DNA from: Aestuariirhabdus sp049985285
GTDB lineage: Bacteria; Pseudomonadota; Gammaproteobacteria; Pseudomonadales; Aestuariirhabdaceae
Assembly: GCF_049985285.1 (NCBI RefSeq)
Contig: NZ_JBNIEU010000001.1
Location: forward strand, 992,001 to 1,056,000
Reading direction: 5' to 3'
DNA length: 64,000 nt
The notes under the pieces are model-generated. The model saw only the letters and a list, made by a program, of their open reading frames with translations, did no database searches and was not told where the DNA came from. Positions 17,562 through 25,950 of this stretch are shown piece after piece; position 1 is the first letter of the stretch; every line of letters starts with the position of its first letter. The position numbers and the translations under genes are program-made.

Positions 17562-18217
17562 ATTGCTTTCAGGTAGCGCTGGCGGAGTTTGAAATCCAAC
17601 CCCATCTCTCCTGCCAGGCACGGCCACTGCTGGTCGCCACTCTCCCAATGCTGGGCTCGTTCCTTGAGCGATGATCCAAAGCCATCCTTACCCATCTTCT
17701 GAAAACCGAGGGAGAGCCCGGAGACGGCTTCGGCTACCAGGCTATCGAGCTCATTAGCAAAGGGCTCTCCGACAATCGCGTGAGCGATGACATTGGCCTG
17801 GCTGGTGTCGAGGGGGAGCAGCGGGAAGCCTCCGTTGCTCCAGAAAATATCGTTCACCTCCTCAAGCAGCCGATGACAAAGATACGCCTCATCAAACAGC
17901 CCAATAAGGCCTTCGTGGCCGCTAATCGCGGGTACCGGCGTGAGAAAGTACTCTTTGGCGATGGTGACATACGGGGTGACTAACGCCCCGGTTCCTGTTC
18001 GCTGGGCACCCTCCTCCACTACCTCGATAAATTGAGGGACATAATTGATGTAGCGGGTAGAGAACTCCAGTAACTTATCGTTGGCTTTGCCCTGGTCGAG
18101 ACCGAGCAGCGGATGAAGCCCATTTTTGAGCGAGGCCAGGTGGGCTTTCAGGTGTTCTGTTTCTTGTTCCTTTTGTAATGCATCCTTAATCAACTTTCGT
18201 ATTGCGCTAACACTCAT
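17558..18217 (-). CDS. Conserved hypothetical protein, 219 residues
   Basis: I do not recognise this gene. The product is soluble, mostly helical by eye and acidic, with no signal peptide or membrane segment. It has an N-terminal charged helix (SAIRKLIKDALQKEQETEHL) and a central block with FSTRYINYVPQF and DEAYLCHRLLEEVND. The start is preceded by GGGGAA. A 9-bp-arm inverted repeat lies 12 bp upstream of its start. Convergent with yheV, with a 4-bp overlap. Confidence 0.7.
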   Translation of the reverse strand: MSVSAIRKLIKDALQKEQETEHLKAHLASLKNGLHPLLGLDQGKANDKLLEFSTRYINYVPQFIEVVEEGAQRTGTGALVTPYVTIAKEYFLTPVPAISGHEGLIGLFDEAYLCHRLLEEVNDIFWSNGGFPLLPLDTSQANVIAHAIVGEPFANELDSLVAEAVSGLSLGFQKMGKDGFGSSLKERAQHWESGDQQWPCLAGEMGLDFKLRQRYLKAI

Positions 18218-18228
18218 ACAGATTCCCC

Positions 18229-18260
18229 ACGGTAAACAGGTGAAGGTCAGGGTTTACCGT
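18229..18260. repeat. Inverted repeat ACGGTAAAC / GTTTACCGT
   Basis: Perfect 9-bp arms (18229-18237 and 18252-18260) separated by 14 nt. It lies just upstream of the unknown gene at 17558-18217, where an operator or a 5' leader hairpin would be found. No protein can be assigned. Confidence 0.55.
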
Positions 18261-18663
18261 TAAACAAGCAACAACGATCGCCGACGAAAACCCCCGAAGG
18301 CCCGCGCTGCTGCGGTGCGAATATTAACTGGGCGCCGTAACCGTTAGCTGTAACAGGCCGCGCGCACTGATACATTGCTCTCACGGTGACTACGAGCACC
18401 AAACCAAATCGGCCAGTAATTCGTTGTTACTGGTCGCCGTAGATTTGAGTGTAGCCGAAACGAAAATATCGCAAGAGCGATCGTTTAGACGATTCCGCTA
18501 TTTCGTTGACGAGGGTCATGGGTGGGGCCTGAGGGGGAGACCTTTACGGCGCATAATTAAATTAATAGCGGGGGAACAGCCCTAATAGGCTTACAATAAG
18601 CAAGGTCTTAGGGTTGTTTCTACACCCCATATCCCCTTTGCGGCGCAAAAATCCCCCATTTCT

Positions 18664-18693
18664 TTGCATTGCGAGAAATCCTGTACCTATACT
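18664..18693 (+). promoter_or_regulatory. Probable sigma70 promoter of the cox operon
   Basis: TTGCAT (18664-18669), an 18-nt spacer and TATACT (18688-18693). Transcription would start near 18700, giving a leader of about 150 nt before coxB. Confidence 0.6.
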
Positions 18694-18848
18694 GTTTTGA
18701 GCGTAATGGTTCTCAATTAATTGGGGTGCCGACCGGTTTTGGCACGGAGCCCAAGGCCATGAACAACAACAATAATGACTAATATCTCAAACGCCTGCAC
18801 GGGGCATTAGGTTTTCCTAAGCGCTTTTTGCAGAGGGGAAAAGGTGAG

Positions 18849-19973
18849 ATGACAATGCCCAACCTGGCACTTTGGCGCTGGCGTTCTGCAATTGCAGGCC
18901 TGGGGATGATGGCGACTACCGCATCGGCCGAGTTGAAGATGAATCTTCCGGAGCCGGTCTCCCCACTTACCGCCGAGATCTTTGACCTGCACATGCTTAC
19001 CACCACGGTGGCTACCATCATTATGGTCGTGGTGATCGTACTGGTGGGCGTTACCATTTTCCGTTTCAGGAAATCGAAAGGCTATGAAGCGGATCAGGAT
19101 TTTAACGACAGCCGGTTTGGCACTTGGGGCTGGATACTAGTGCCGGTGGTGGTGCTGGGTATCGACCTGAGTATTGCCGGCCCTGGCACCAAAACCCTCA
19201 ACAATGTTGAGACCTTCGAGGAGGCTGACCTGACCCTAAAGGTCATTGGTTCTCAGTGGAAATGGACGTACGAGTACCTGGATCAGGACATTCGCTTCGT
19301 CAGCACCCTCAATAACGAGGACCTCTCGAGCGAGGGGTACCTGCGGGAGGTTGATAATCCGGTGGTATTGCCTACCCACCAACGCATCCGTTTTTTGCAT
19401 ACCGCCAGTGATGTTTTGCACAACTGGTGGGTGCCGGCCGTTGCGCCAAAAAAAGATTCTATCCCGGGGTATATCAATGAGACCTGGACCATCATCGAGA
19501 AAGAGGGGACCTACTACGGCCAGTGCGCTGAGCTTTGTGGAACGCGCCATGCGTATATGCCGATTGTGGTAAAGGCGGTTAGCGAGCAGGAGTTCGCCCA
19601 ATGGGTCGCTGAACAAAAGCAGCAAAAGGCTGCCCAAATGGCCGAAGCCAGCGCGGACAAGCAGTGGAGCATGGCCGAGCTGATGGCCCGTGGGGAGAGC
19701 ATCTATAACCAAAGCTGCGCTGCTTGCCACCAGGCTGCGGGCACGGGACTCCCCGGTGTATTCCCGGCGCTAAAAGGCAGCACAGTTGCTACTGGCCCAG
19801 TAGCGGAGCACCTGAATATCGTAATTAATGGCAAGCCCGGCACAGCGATGGCGGCCTGGGGGGGGCAGCTGAATGATCTGGAGATCGCTGCCCTGATCAC
19901 CTACGAACGCAACGCCTGGGATAACAATACGGGTGATCGGGTGCAGCCCGCCGACGTAAAAGCCGCACGCTAG
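18849..19973 (+). CDS. coxB: Cytochrome c oxidase subunit II with fused cytochrome c domain
   Basis: Receives electrons for the aa3-type oxidase. 374 residues: a signal peptide ending near TASA, two membrane helices (about 40-100), the CuA cupredoxin domain with CAELCGTRHAYM at 226-237, and a C-terminal class I cytochrome c domain with CAACH at 290-294 and an axial methionine later (GTAMAAWGG). The fused heme makes it a caa3-like subunit II. The ATG chosen has AAGGTGAG before it; a TTG 21 nt upstream is less likely. First gene of the cox operon, 12 bp before coxA. Confidence 0.95.
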   Translation: MTMPNLALWRWRSAIAGLGMMATTASAELKMNLPEPVSPLTAEIFDLHMLTTTVATIIMVVVIVLVGVTIFRFRKSKGYEADQDFNDSRFGTWGWILVPVVVLGIDLSIAGPGTKTLNNVETFEEADLTLKVIGSQWKWTYEYLDQDIRFVSTLNNEDLSSEGYLREVDNPVVLPTHQRIRFLHTASDVLHNWWVPAVAPKKDSIPGYINETWTIIEKEGTYYGQCAELCGTRHAYMPIVVKAVSEQEFAQWVAEQKQQKAAQMAEASADKQWSMAELMARGESIYNQSCAACHQAAGTGLPGVFPALKGSTVATGPVAEHLNIVINGKPGTAMAAWGGQLNDLEIAALITYERNAWDNNTGDRVQPADVKAAR

Positions 19974-19985
19974 AGGATAGAGAAG

Positions 19986-21587
19986 ATGACAACTGCAGCT
20001 CTGGATCAGGACGGCCACGACCACCACGTACCTACGGGTTATCAACGTTGGTTGTTCAGCACCAATCACAAGGATATTGGTACCATGTACCTGATATTTT
20101 CCCTGGTGATGCTGTTTCTGGGTGGCGGCATGGCGATGCTGATCCGAGCCGAGCTCTATATGCCCGGACTGCAGATTCTAAATCCTGACCTTTACAATAA
20201 CCTGGTCACCAACCATGCCTTGATTATGGTATTCGGATTAGTCATGCCCGCTGCTGCGGGCATGGCAAACTGGATGATTCCATTGCAAATTGGTGCGCCG
20301 GATATGGCCTTGCCGCGTCTCAATAACCTGAGTTTTTGGCTGCTTCCCGCCGGAGCCCTGATGTTGATGATGTCGATGCTGGCACCCTATTTTGGTACCG
20401 GCGGCCCCGTCAATACGGGGTGGACGCTCTATCCGCCGCTGTCGATACAGGCGGGGATGTCGATGGATTTGGCAATTTTCACCCTGCACATATTGGGTAT
20501 TTCATCGATACTCGCATCCATAAATATCATCACCACCATCCTCAATATGCGCGCGCCCGGCATGACCTTGATGAAAATGCCAATCTTCGTATGGGCCTGG
20601 TTATTAACCGCTTTCCTGCTCGTTCTGGTCATGCCGGTGCTGGCCGGTGGCGTTACCATGCTGCTGTTTGATCGTCATTTCGGCACCAGTTTTTTTGATG
20701 CGGCAGGAGGGGGAGATCCGGTACTGTTTCAGCACCTGTTCTGGTTCTTCGGTCATCCGGAAGTGTACGTTTTGTTGCTGCCCTCTATTGGGGTGTTAGG
20801 AATGATCGTGCCGACCTTTTCGCGTAAGCCGTTGTTTGGTTATAAGCCTCTGGTGATCTTTATGATTATCCTTACGCTGTTGGGCATGGTTGTTTGGGCA
20901 CACCACCAGTACACCATCGGAATGTCATTAGCGGTCACTACTTACTTTATGATCGGTACCATCCTGATCTCCATACCCGTGGGACTGATGCTGTTCAATT
21001 TCATATTTACCATGTGGCGAGGATCGCTCACATTTGAAACGCCAATGCTATTCGCTATTGCGATAATCGTCATGTTTTCCTTTGCCGGAGTAACCGGCAT
21101 TATGTTGGCGGTTGTCCCTGCCGATATGCAATACCACGACACCTATTTTGTCGTGGCCCACTTCCATTATGCGTTAATACCGGGAGCGCTGTTTGGGCTC
21201 TATGCGGGTGTTTTTTACTGGCTACCCAAATGGACTGGCCATATGTACGACGAAAAGCTGGGCAAGCTGTTTTTTTGGTGGACCACCATCGGCTTTAACC
21301 TGACGTTTTTCCCCCAGCACTTTTCAGGTTTGGCGGGTATGCCAAGAAGAATTATCGACTATAGCCACCAGTTTGCCGACTTCAATATGGTCTCCAGTAT
21401 CGGTGCCTTTATTTTTGGTCTTTCTCATCTGCTGTTTCTTTACATTATTATAAAAACGGTTCGTGGCGGGGAGCCGGCAGGCGATATGCCCTGGGAGGGC
21501 GCGCAGGCAGGCACCCCGGGTTTAGAGTGGACGCTGAGCTCGCCACCGCCCTTCCATAGTTTCGATACGCCGCCAGAGGTTAAGTAA
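19986..21587 (+). CDS. coxA: Cytochrome c oxidase subunit I
   Basis: The catalytic subunit holding heme a and the heme a3-CuB centre, 533 residues and about 12 membrane helices. FFGHPEVYVLLLP (about 254-266) carries the CuB histidine, the cross-linked tyrosine and the glutamate of A1-type oxidases; HHQY supplies two more CuB histidines, and VVAHFHYAL binds both hemes. The N-terminal heme a ligand is in NHALIMVF. An A1-type proton-pumping oxidase is therefore expected. Confidence 0.97.
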   Translation: MTTAALDQDGHDHHVPTGYQRWLFSTNHKDIGTMYLIFSLVMLFLGGGMAMLIRAELYMPGLQILNPDLYNNLVTNHALIMVFGLVMPAAAGMANWMIPLQIGAPDMALPRLNNLSFWLLPAGALMLMMSMLAPYFGTGGPVNTGWTLYPPLSIQAGMSMDLAIFTLHILGISSILASINIITTILNMRAPGMTLMKMPIFVWAWLLTAFLLVLVMPVLAGGVTMLLFDRHFGTSFFDAAGGGDPVLFQHLFWFFGHPEVYVLLLPSIGVLGMIVPTFSRKPLFGYKPLVIFMIILTLLGMVVWAHHQYTIGMSLAVTTYFMIGTILISIPVGLMLFNFIFTMWRGSLTFETPMLFAIAIIVMFSFAGVTGIMLAVVPADMQYHDTYFVVAHFHYALIPGALFGLYAGVFYWLPKWTGHMYDEKLGKLFFWWTTIGFNLTFFPQHFSGLAGMPRRIIDYSHQFADFNMVSSIGAFIFGLSHLLFLYIIIKTVRGGEPAGDMPWEGAQAGTPGLEWTLSSPPPFHSFDTPPEVK

Positions 21588-21713
21588 ATGCAGTGGGAGC
21601 CTGATGCAAAAACGCGAAGAAATAATCTGCTTCTAGCGCTGGCATTGGGTTCGGTCGCCTTGATGATTTCTGTTGCGACATTGATGTTAATGCTGCAGTC
21701 GGCAAGTCACTAG
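21588..21713 (+). CDS. Small membrane protein, cytochrome oxidase small assembly type
   Basis: A 41-residue reading frame starting directly after the coxA stop (TAAATG), with GAGG 8 nt before its ATG. The N-terminus MQWEPDAKTRRNN is charged, then one hydrophobic helix runs from about residue 14 to 36. Its place between coxA and ctaG and its form match small membrane proteins at this place in Pseudomonas and Burkholderia cox operons, annotated as oxidase small assembly proteins. Its exact role is inference. Confidence 0.75.
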   Translation: MQWEPDAKTRRNNLLLALALGSVALMISVATLMLMLQSASH

Positions 21714-21724
21714 CGGAAACGATT

Positions 21725-22315
21725 ATGAATAACCTGACCATCAACCGCCGCTTTCGAACAGCCGTTCTGTTGTCGGCACTGGTGGTGGCAATGTTTGCAT
21801 TTGGTTTTGCGTTAGCGCCGCTTTATCAGCTGATCTGCGGCGCCCTCGGCATCAATAGTTTGTCAGCGGAGGGTAATCGGGTATCCATCGAGTCGTTGTC
21901 ACAGGCCCCGGTGGATACTTCTCGTTTTGTCACTATGGAATTTGATGCAACGGTTAATGCTGGCGCTCCGTTCGAGTTGAAGCCTCTGACCCGAAAAATG
22001 CGAGTGGTGCCAGGGCAGGTTATGGAGATGGACTATATCATCACCAACCAGAGCAGTATCGATGTGGTGACCCAATCAATACCCAGTGTTACCCCCTGGC
22101 AAGCCAATGAATATTTGAAGAAAGTTGAGTGTTTTTGTTTTAGCCAGCAACCGTTACAGGCCGGTGAAAGTAAGCGCATGCGGTTGCGCTTTAGTGTAGA
22201 TGCACAGATCCCACCAGAGTATCAGGTGATTACGCTCTCCTATACCTTGATGGACACCAATCGAAGTCAGCTAAAAAACGCAACGGCCATGGTAGAGCAA
22301 GCCAAGGGCAGTTAA
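21725..22315 (+). CDS. ctaG: Cytochrome c oxidase assembly protein CtaG/Cox11
   Basis: Delivers copper to the CuB site of subunit I. 196 residues with one N-terminal membrane helix (about 11-33), then a periplasmic immunoglobulin-like domain containing the copper-binding CFCF motif in KKVECFCFSQQPL. Placed between coxA and coxC as in other proteobacteria; 11 bp after the small membrane protein gene. Confidence 0.95.
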   Translation: MNNLTINRRFRTAVLLSALVVAMFAFGFALAPLYQLICGALGINSLSAEGNRVSIESLSQAPVDTSRFVTMEFDATVNAGAPFELKPLTRKMRVVPGQVMEMDYIITNQSSIDVVTQSIPSVTPWQANEYLKKVECFCFSQQPLQAGESKRMRLRFSVDAQIPPEYQVITLSYTLMDTNRSQLKNATAMVEQAKGS

Positions 22316-22331
22316 GCGAGAGGAGAACGGC

Positions 22332-23204
22332 ATGACCACAGGCAATGAACACTATTTTGTGCCCGAGCCGAGCCGGTGGCCAATCATTGCTGTTGTTGGG
22401 ATTTTTTTCACCCTCTTCGGCGTGGTGCTCGCAATAAACGATGTGGCTTCCGGATCTGTTGTATCGATATTTGGCCTCGCTGTACTGGTGTACCTTTTTG
22501 CAGGTTGGTTTGGGGATGTTATTCGCGAAAGCAGGTCGGGCAGTTATAACGGCCAGGTAGATATCTCATTTCGCCAGGCAATGGCCTGGTTTATCGCCTC
22601 GGAAGTGTTTTTCTTCGCCGCATTTTTCGGCTCTCTTTTTTATATCCGTACCATCGCTATTCCGTCGTTGGCCGGTGAGGGGCACCTCGCCTCGTCGCAT
22701 CTTTTGTGGGAGGGGTTCCGTGATGTCTGGCCCCTGTTAATGCTCCCGGATGATTCGGCATATGTGCCGGCCAGGGAGGCGATGGGGCCCATGGGAATTC
22801 CGCTAATTAACACCATAATTTTGTTAACCAGTGGTGTAACCATTACCTGGGCCCACTGGGGGCTAAAAGCGGACCGTCGTGGTCATCTGGTGGGTGGCCT
22901 CGCAGTAACCGTGGCGCTGGGTTGTATCTTTTTGGGGTTTCAGGTGTATGAGTATATCCATGCATACGAAGCGCTTGGCCTCACGCTGAAGTCAGGGGTA
23001 TATGGGTCGACGTTTTATATGCTAACCGGTTTTCACGGTCTACATGTCACCATGGGTACCATCATGTTGGTCGTGATCCTGGTGCGAAGTCTGCGCGGGC
23101 ACTTTACGCCCAAGGAGCATTTTGGATTTGAAGGGGTGGCCTGGTATTGGCACTTTGTCGACTTTGTATGGCTGGGACTGTACCTCTTTGTCTATTGGCT
23201 ATAA
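22332..23204 (+). CDS. coxC: Cytochrome c oxidase subunit III
   Basis: Structural subunit of the aa3-type oxidase, 290 residues and seven predicted membrane helices. Family marks include YFVPEPSRWPII at the N-terminus, FASEVFFFAAFFGSLFY-type helix 3, FHGLHVTMGTIML and the C-terminal WYWHFVDFVWLGLYL. It ends the first part of the cox run; a gene on the opposite strand separates it from the SURF1 gene. Confidence 0.96.
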   Translation: MTTGNEHYFVPEPSRWPIIAVVGIFFTLFGVVLAINDVASGSVVSIFGLAVLVYLFAGWFGDVIRESRSGSYNGQVDISFRQAMAWFIASEVFFFAAFFGSLFYIRTIAIPSLAGEGHLASSHLLWEGFRDVWPLLMLPDDSAYVPAREAMGPMGIPLINTIILLTSGVTITWAHWGLKADRRGHLVGGLAVTVALGCIFLGFQVYEYIHAYEALGLTLKSGVYGSTFYMLTGFHGLHVTMGTIMLVVILVRSLRGHFTPKEHFGFEGVAWYWHFVDFVWLGLYLFVYWL

Positions 23205-23228
23205 AAAAGGCGTCGCAGTACTGTGTTT

Positions 23229-23435
23229 TCATAGCACCTGATTGGGTGTGATTGCACCGGTGTAGTATCCAATAACAAGAAGTACTACCAAGGAGACAGA
23301 GAGCACAACCCTGACAGTGAGTGATCGTACGACGCGGGTTTTTTCGCTACTGTCTCGGGAGAGGAAAAAAAGCCCACTGGCAAGACTGGCAACTATAAGC
23401 AGGATATTAATCGCGATCAGGCTCTTAAACAGCAT
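23229..23435 (-). CDS. Twin-transmembrane protein, DUF2909 family
   Basis: A 68-residue protein with two membrane helices: LFKSLIAINILLIVASLASG and, after RVVRSLTVRVVL, a second ending YYTGAITP. This matches the DUF2909 family found beside SURF1 genes in Pseudomonas-like cox clusters. The ATG is preceded by AGGGGAT; a 39-nt longer reading has no support. It is antisense to the operon, filling the gap between coxC and the SURF1 gene. A role in the oxidase is suggested by place only. Confidence 0.78.
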   Translation of the reverse strand: MLFKSLIAINILLIVASLASGLFFLSRDSSEKTRVVRSLTVRVVLSVSLVVLLVIGYYTGAITPNQVL

Positions 23436-23538
23436 GGTGACATCCCCTTCCCCCGTTCGGTGCAGACGTTTCAAATGTTAGAGTACCTGATCTTTGCGCT
23501 TGCTGCCTATTCCTGTGGCGCTATCAGGGATGATGCTG

Positions 23539-24264
23539 GTGACTATTAGTCGATACCAGTTCACATTTTCTTGGTGGCTGAGTGTCATCTTTTTATTGTT
23601 CTTGATGCTGTTCAGTGGCCTCGCGATCTGGCAGTGGGATCGTGCGCAGCAAAAGCTTGCGTTGCAACAGCGTATCGAGCGAATGCAAGCGATGCCTCCT
23701 CAAACGCCTATCCGGTTAGATGGCGTCGAGGGAGAAGCCCACTTGCCGTTGGCATTTAAAGGTCACTACCTGGCGGACTCAACTTTTTTACTCGACAACA
23801 TTGTCAGCAATGGCAAGCCAGGGTTCTACGTTATGACCGCCTTTGGACTTGATGATCAGGGGACGGTGATACTGGTGAACCGTGGTTGGGTCCCGGCACT
23901 TCGTCATAGAGAGACGTTGCCAGAAATCGACACGCCCCAGAGCCCGCTGGCGCTAACGGGGGCGTTGATGCCGCCACGATCGAAACCATTGGTGGGTGGA
24001 GATCTTGCGCGCCCCGACCTCTACGTCGGCGGGTTATGGCAGTATCTGGATCTCTCCTACCTTGAACGTCAGCTGGGGCGGCCGGTGTTTCCGTGGGTAT
24101 TAAATCTTGATCCGGAATCGATATCAGGATACCAGCGGCAGTGGTCAAGTTTTGATGCAAAGGTGGGTATGCATTACGGATACTTTTTATATTGGCTTGT
24201 GTTTGCACTGTTTTCTGTTGCAGCATACCTATCACTAACGATAAAAAAGAGAAGTGACGATTGA
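23539..24264 (+). CDS. SURF1-family cytochrome oxidase assembly protein
   Basis: Helps insert heme a into subunit I. About 241 residues with the SURF1 layout: an N-terminal membrane helix (WWLSVIFLLFLMLFSGLAIWQ), a periplasmic domain with LDNIVSNGKPGFYVMTAF and NRGWVP, and a C-terminal helix (HYGYFLYWLVFALFSVAAYL). The start is not certain: GTG here has AGGGA 8 nt upstream, while two ATGs 9 and 6 nt earlier lie too close to that site. The end overlaps the next gene by one base. Confidence 0.88.
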   Translation: MTISRYQFTFSWWLSVIFLLFLMLFSGLAIWQWDRAQQKLALQQRIERMQAMPPQTPIRLDGVEGEAHLPLAFKGHYLADSTFLLDNIVSNGKPGFYVMTAFGLDDQGTVILVNRGWVPALRHRETLPEIDTPQSPLALTGALMPPRSKPLVGGDLARPDLYVGGLWQYLDLSYLERQLGRPVFPWVLNLDPESISGYQRQWSSFDAKVGMHYGYFLYWLVFALFSVAAYLSLTIKKRSDD

Positions 24265-24878
24265 TGACCTCCGAGGTTCAAACGCCCCCCCCTCGCAAGG
24301 GAAGGTTCTGGGTTGTCCCTGCCATGTTTTTGCTGTTTGGTCTGCCCTATCTTGTGAGCTACTGGTGGTTTTTTGTGGGCGAGGTTCCCGAGTTTGGTAC
24401 CAGTAACCATGGTGTATTGATGAACCCGGCTCCGCACATACCACCGCTTGAGCTTTCTGGATTAAGTAGCCCCCCTATAGAGACAGAGCGTCTTCAGGGA
24501 AAATGGATATTGCTCGCCTTTTCCTCTGCCAGTTGTGGCGATGACTGCCTAAGAACCCTGTTCCATTTACGTCAGATTCGTAAAGCGATGGGGGTCGAGC
24601 GCGACCGGGTGGAACGTCTTCTGGTGGTACTTCCATCGCCGCACGGAGAGCTTGTATTGGAACCAGAGCTTTGGCAAGGAATGCTGATTACCGATGATGC
24701 AGGAGGTCAACTGGCCCCAGTGCAGCGAGCACTGACTCGGCAGTTGCCAGCACTGGAAAACGCAATCTTTGTGGTCGACCCCAGGGGCGATGTCATCCTC
24801 GGCTACGGCGCCGAAACAAACCCCAAGGATATTGTTAAGGATCTACAAAAGCTGTTGAAGGTTTCTGGCATTGGATAG
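24264..24878 (+). CDS. Membrane-anchored SCO-like thioredoxin-fold protein
   Basis: 204 residues: proline-rich cytoplasmic tail, one membrane helix (about 15-38), then a thioredoxin-like periplasmic domain with SASCGDDCLRTLF, a CxxxC of the kind SCO copper chaperones use. The distal histidine that SCO proteins use as third copper ligand is not visible near the expected C-terminal region (AIFVVDPRGDVILGY). It sits between SURF1 and ctaA as in Pseudomonas, so a thiol or copper step in oxidase assembly is likely. Starts in a TGATGA overlap with the SURF1 stop. Confidence 0.72.
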   Translation: MTSEVQTPPPRKGRFWVVPAMFLLFGLPYLVSYWWFFVGEVPEFGTSNHGVLMNPAPHIPPLELSGLSSPPIETERLQGKWILLAFSSASCGDDCLRTLFHLRQIRKAMGVERDRVERLLVVLPSPHGELVLEPELWQGMLITDDAGGQLAPVQRALTRQLPALENAIFVVDPRGDVILGYGAETNPKDIVKDLQKLLKVSGIG

Positions 24879-25914
24879 TATTCAGGGCCGACGAGGAGCG
24901 TCGGTAGGACTTATGCTATTCGCCGTAGTGTTGGCCCTCTCTGTCATCACTCTCGGCGCTTATGTACGGCTGTCGGATGCTGGTCTCGGTTGTCCGGACT
25001 GGCCGGGGTGCTACGGCAAACTGGTGGTACCGGTAGCGCCCGCGGATATATCCGCCGCCAATGGAAAATTTCCCGATCGCCCTCTGGAGGCGACCAAGGC
25101 CTGGAAGGAGATGGCCCACCGTTACCTCGCCGCAGCGTTGGGGCTGGTGATTGTCTGGATTGCCATGCAGGCCTGGCGTTACCGTGGACAGGGGCGACAA
25201 CAGCTGCGTTTACCCCTGCTTTTGGTGGTGTTGGTGATCCTGCAGGGGATGCTGGGGATGTGGACGGTGACCCTGCTGCTGAAACCAACCGTGGTCACCC
25301 TGCATTTACTTATGGGGATGCTGACCCTTGCTTTACTATGGCTGGCCTATCTTCGCCAACGGGATACCCAGCAGCTATTTAGCCGCAGCAGCGGTTGGCG
25401 CAGGGAGCGCATGCGCCCCTGGGCTCGCCTGGGCTTGCTTGTCCTGTTTTGTCAGATAGCGCTGGGAGGGTGGACCAGCACGAATTATGCGGCATTACAC
25501 TGTCCGGATCTCCCCCTTTGCCAGGGTGAATGGTGGCCGCCTACGGATTTCGAAAGCGCCTTTACTCTATGGCGAGAGGACTCGCTAATCGCCCCGACGG
25601 GTACCAATTACGAGGGTGGAGTGCTCTCCAACCAGGCAGCGGTTACGGTTCACGTCACCCACCGAGCCGGGGCCCTGATCACCTTTTTGGTACTGGGGTT
25701 GTTGGCCCTGTTATTGTTGAGACGGCGCACGGATGGAGAGTTACGTTCTACGGCGGCGTGGCTGTTAGTGTTACTGCTGGTTCAGATATCACTGGGCGTG
25801 GGTAATGTACTATTGCACCTGCCCACGGCGATAGCGGTGGCGCATAACGGGGGCGCTGCACTACTATTGCTGGTAGTTGTGAAATTAAACTACCAACTGA
25901 CGACGCGTCGCTAG
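24871..25914 (+). CDS. ctaA: Heme A synthase (CtaA/Cox15)
   Basis: Oxidises the C8 methyl of heme O to make heme A. 347 residues with eight membrane helices; LGAYVRLSDAGLGCPDWPGC, EMAHRYLAA, LHLLMG and VTHRAGALITF contain the heme-ligand histidines and the cysteine pair. The best start is a TTG that overlaps the previous stop and has GAAGG upstream; starting there gives an N-terminus of the family's usual length, whereas the next ATG (42 nt on) would shorten it. Followed 36 bp later by cyoE. Confidence 0.93.
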   Translation: MDSIQGRRGASVGLMLFAVVLALSVITLGAYVRLSDAGLGCPDWPGCYGKLVVPVAPADISAANGKFPDRPLEATKAWKEMAHRYLAAALGLVIVWIAMQAWRYRGQGRQQLRLPLLLVVLVILQGMLGMWTVTLLLKPTVVTLHLLMGMLTLALLWLAYLRQRDTQQLFSRSSGWRRERMRPWARLGLLVLFCQIALGGWTSTNYAALHCPDLPLCQGEWWPPTDFESAFTLWREDSLIAPTGTNYEGGVLSNQAAVTVHVTHRAGALITFLVLGLLALLLLRRRTDGELRSTAAWLLVLLLVQISLGVGNVLLHLPTAIAVAHNGGAALLLLVVVKLNYQLTTRR

Positions 25915-25950
25915 ACGGTGAAACACCCAGAATAAAAAAGAGAGGTCACC

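Larger units (their letters stand above)
18218..18848. other. 631-bp intergenic region upstream of the cox operon
   Basis: Contains the inverted repeat near its left end, a small hairpin ATCGC-AAGA-GCGAT (18468-18481), a good sigma70-type promoter for coxB, a short hairpin GTGCC/GGCAC (18726-18745) and a 7-codon open frame at 18759-18782. No gene of normal size and no tRNA is visible. This is the longest non-coding stretch in the window. Confidence 0.6.
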
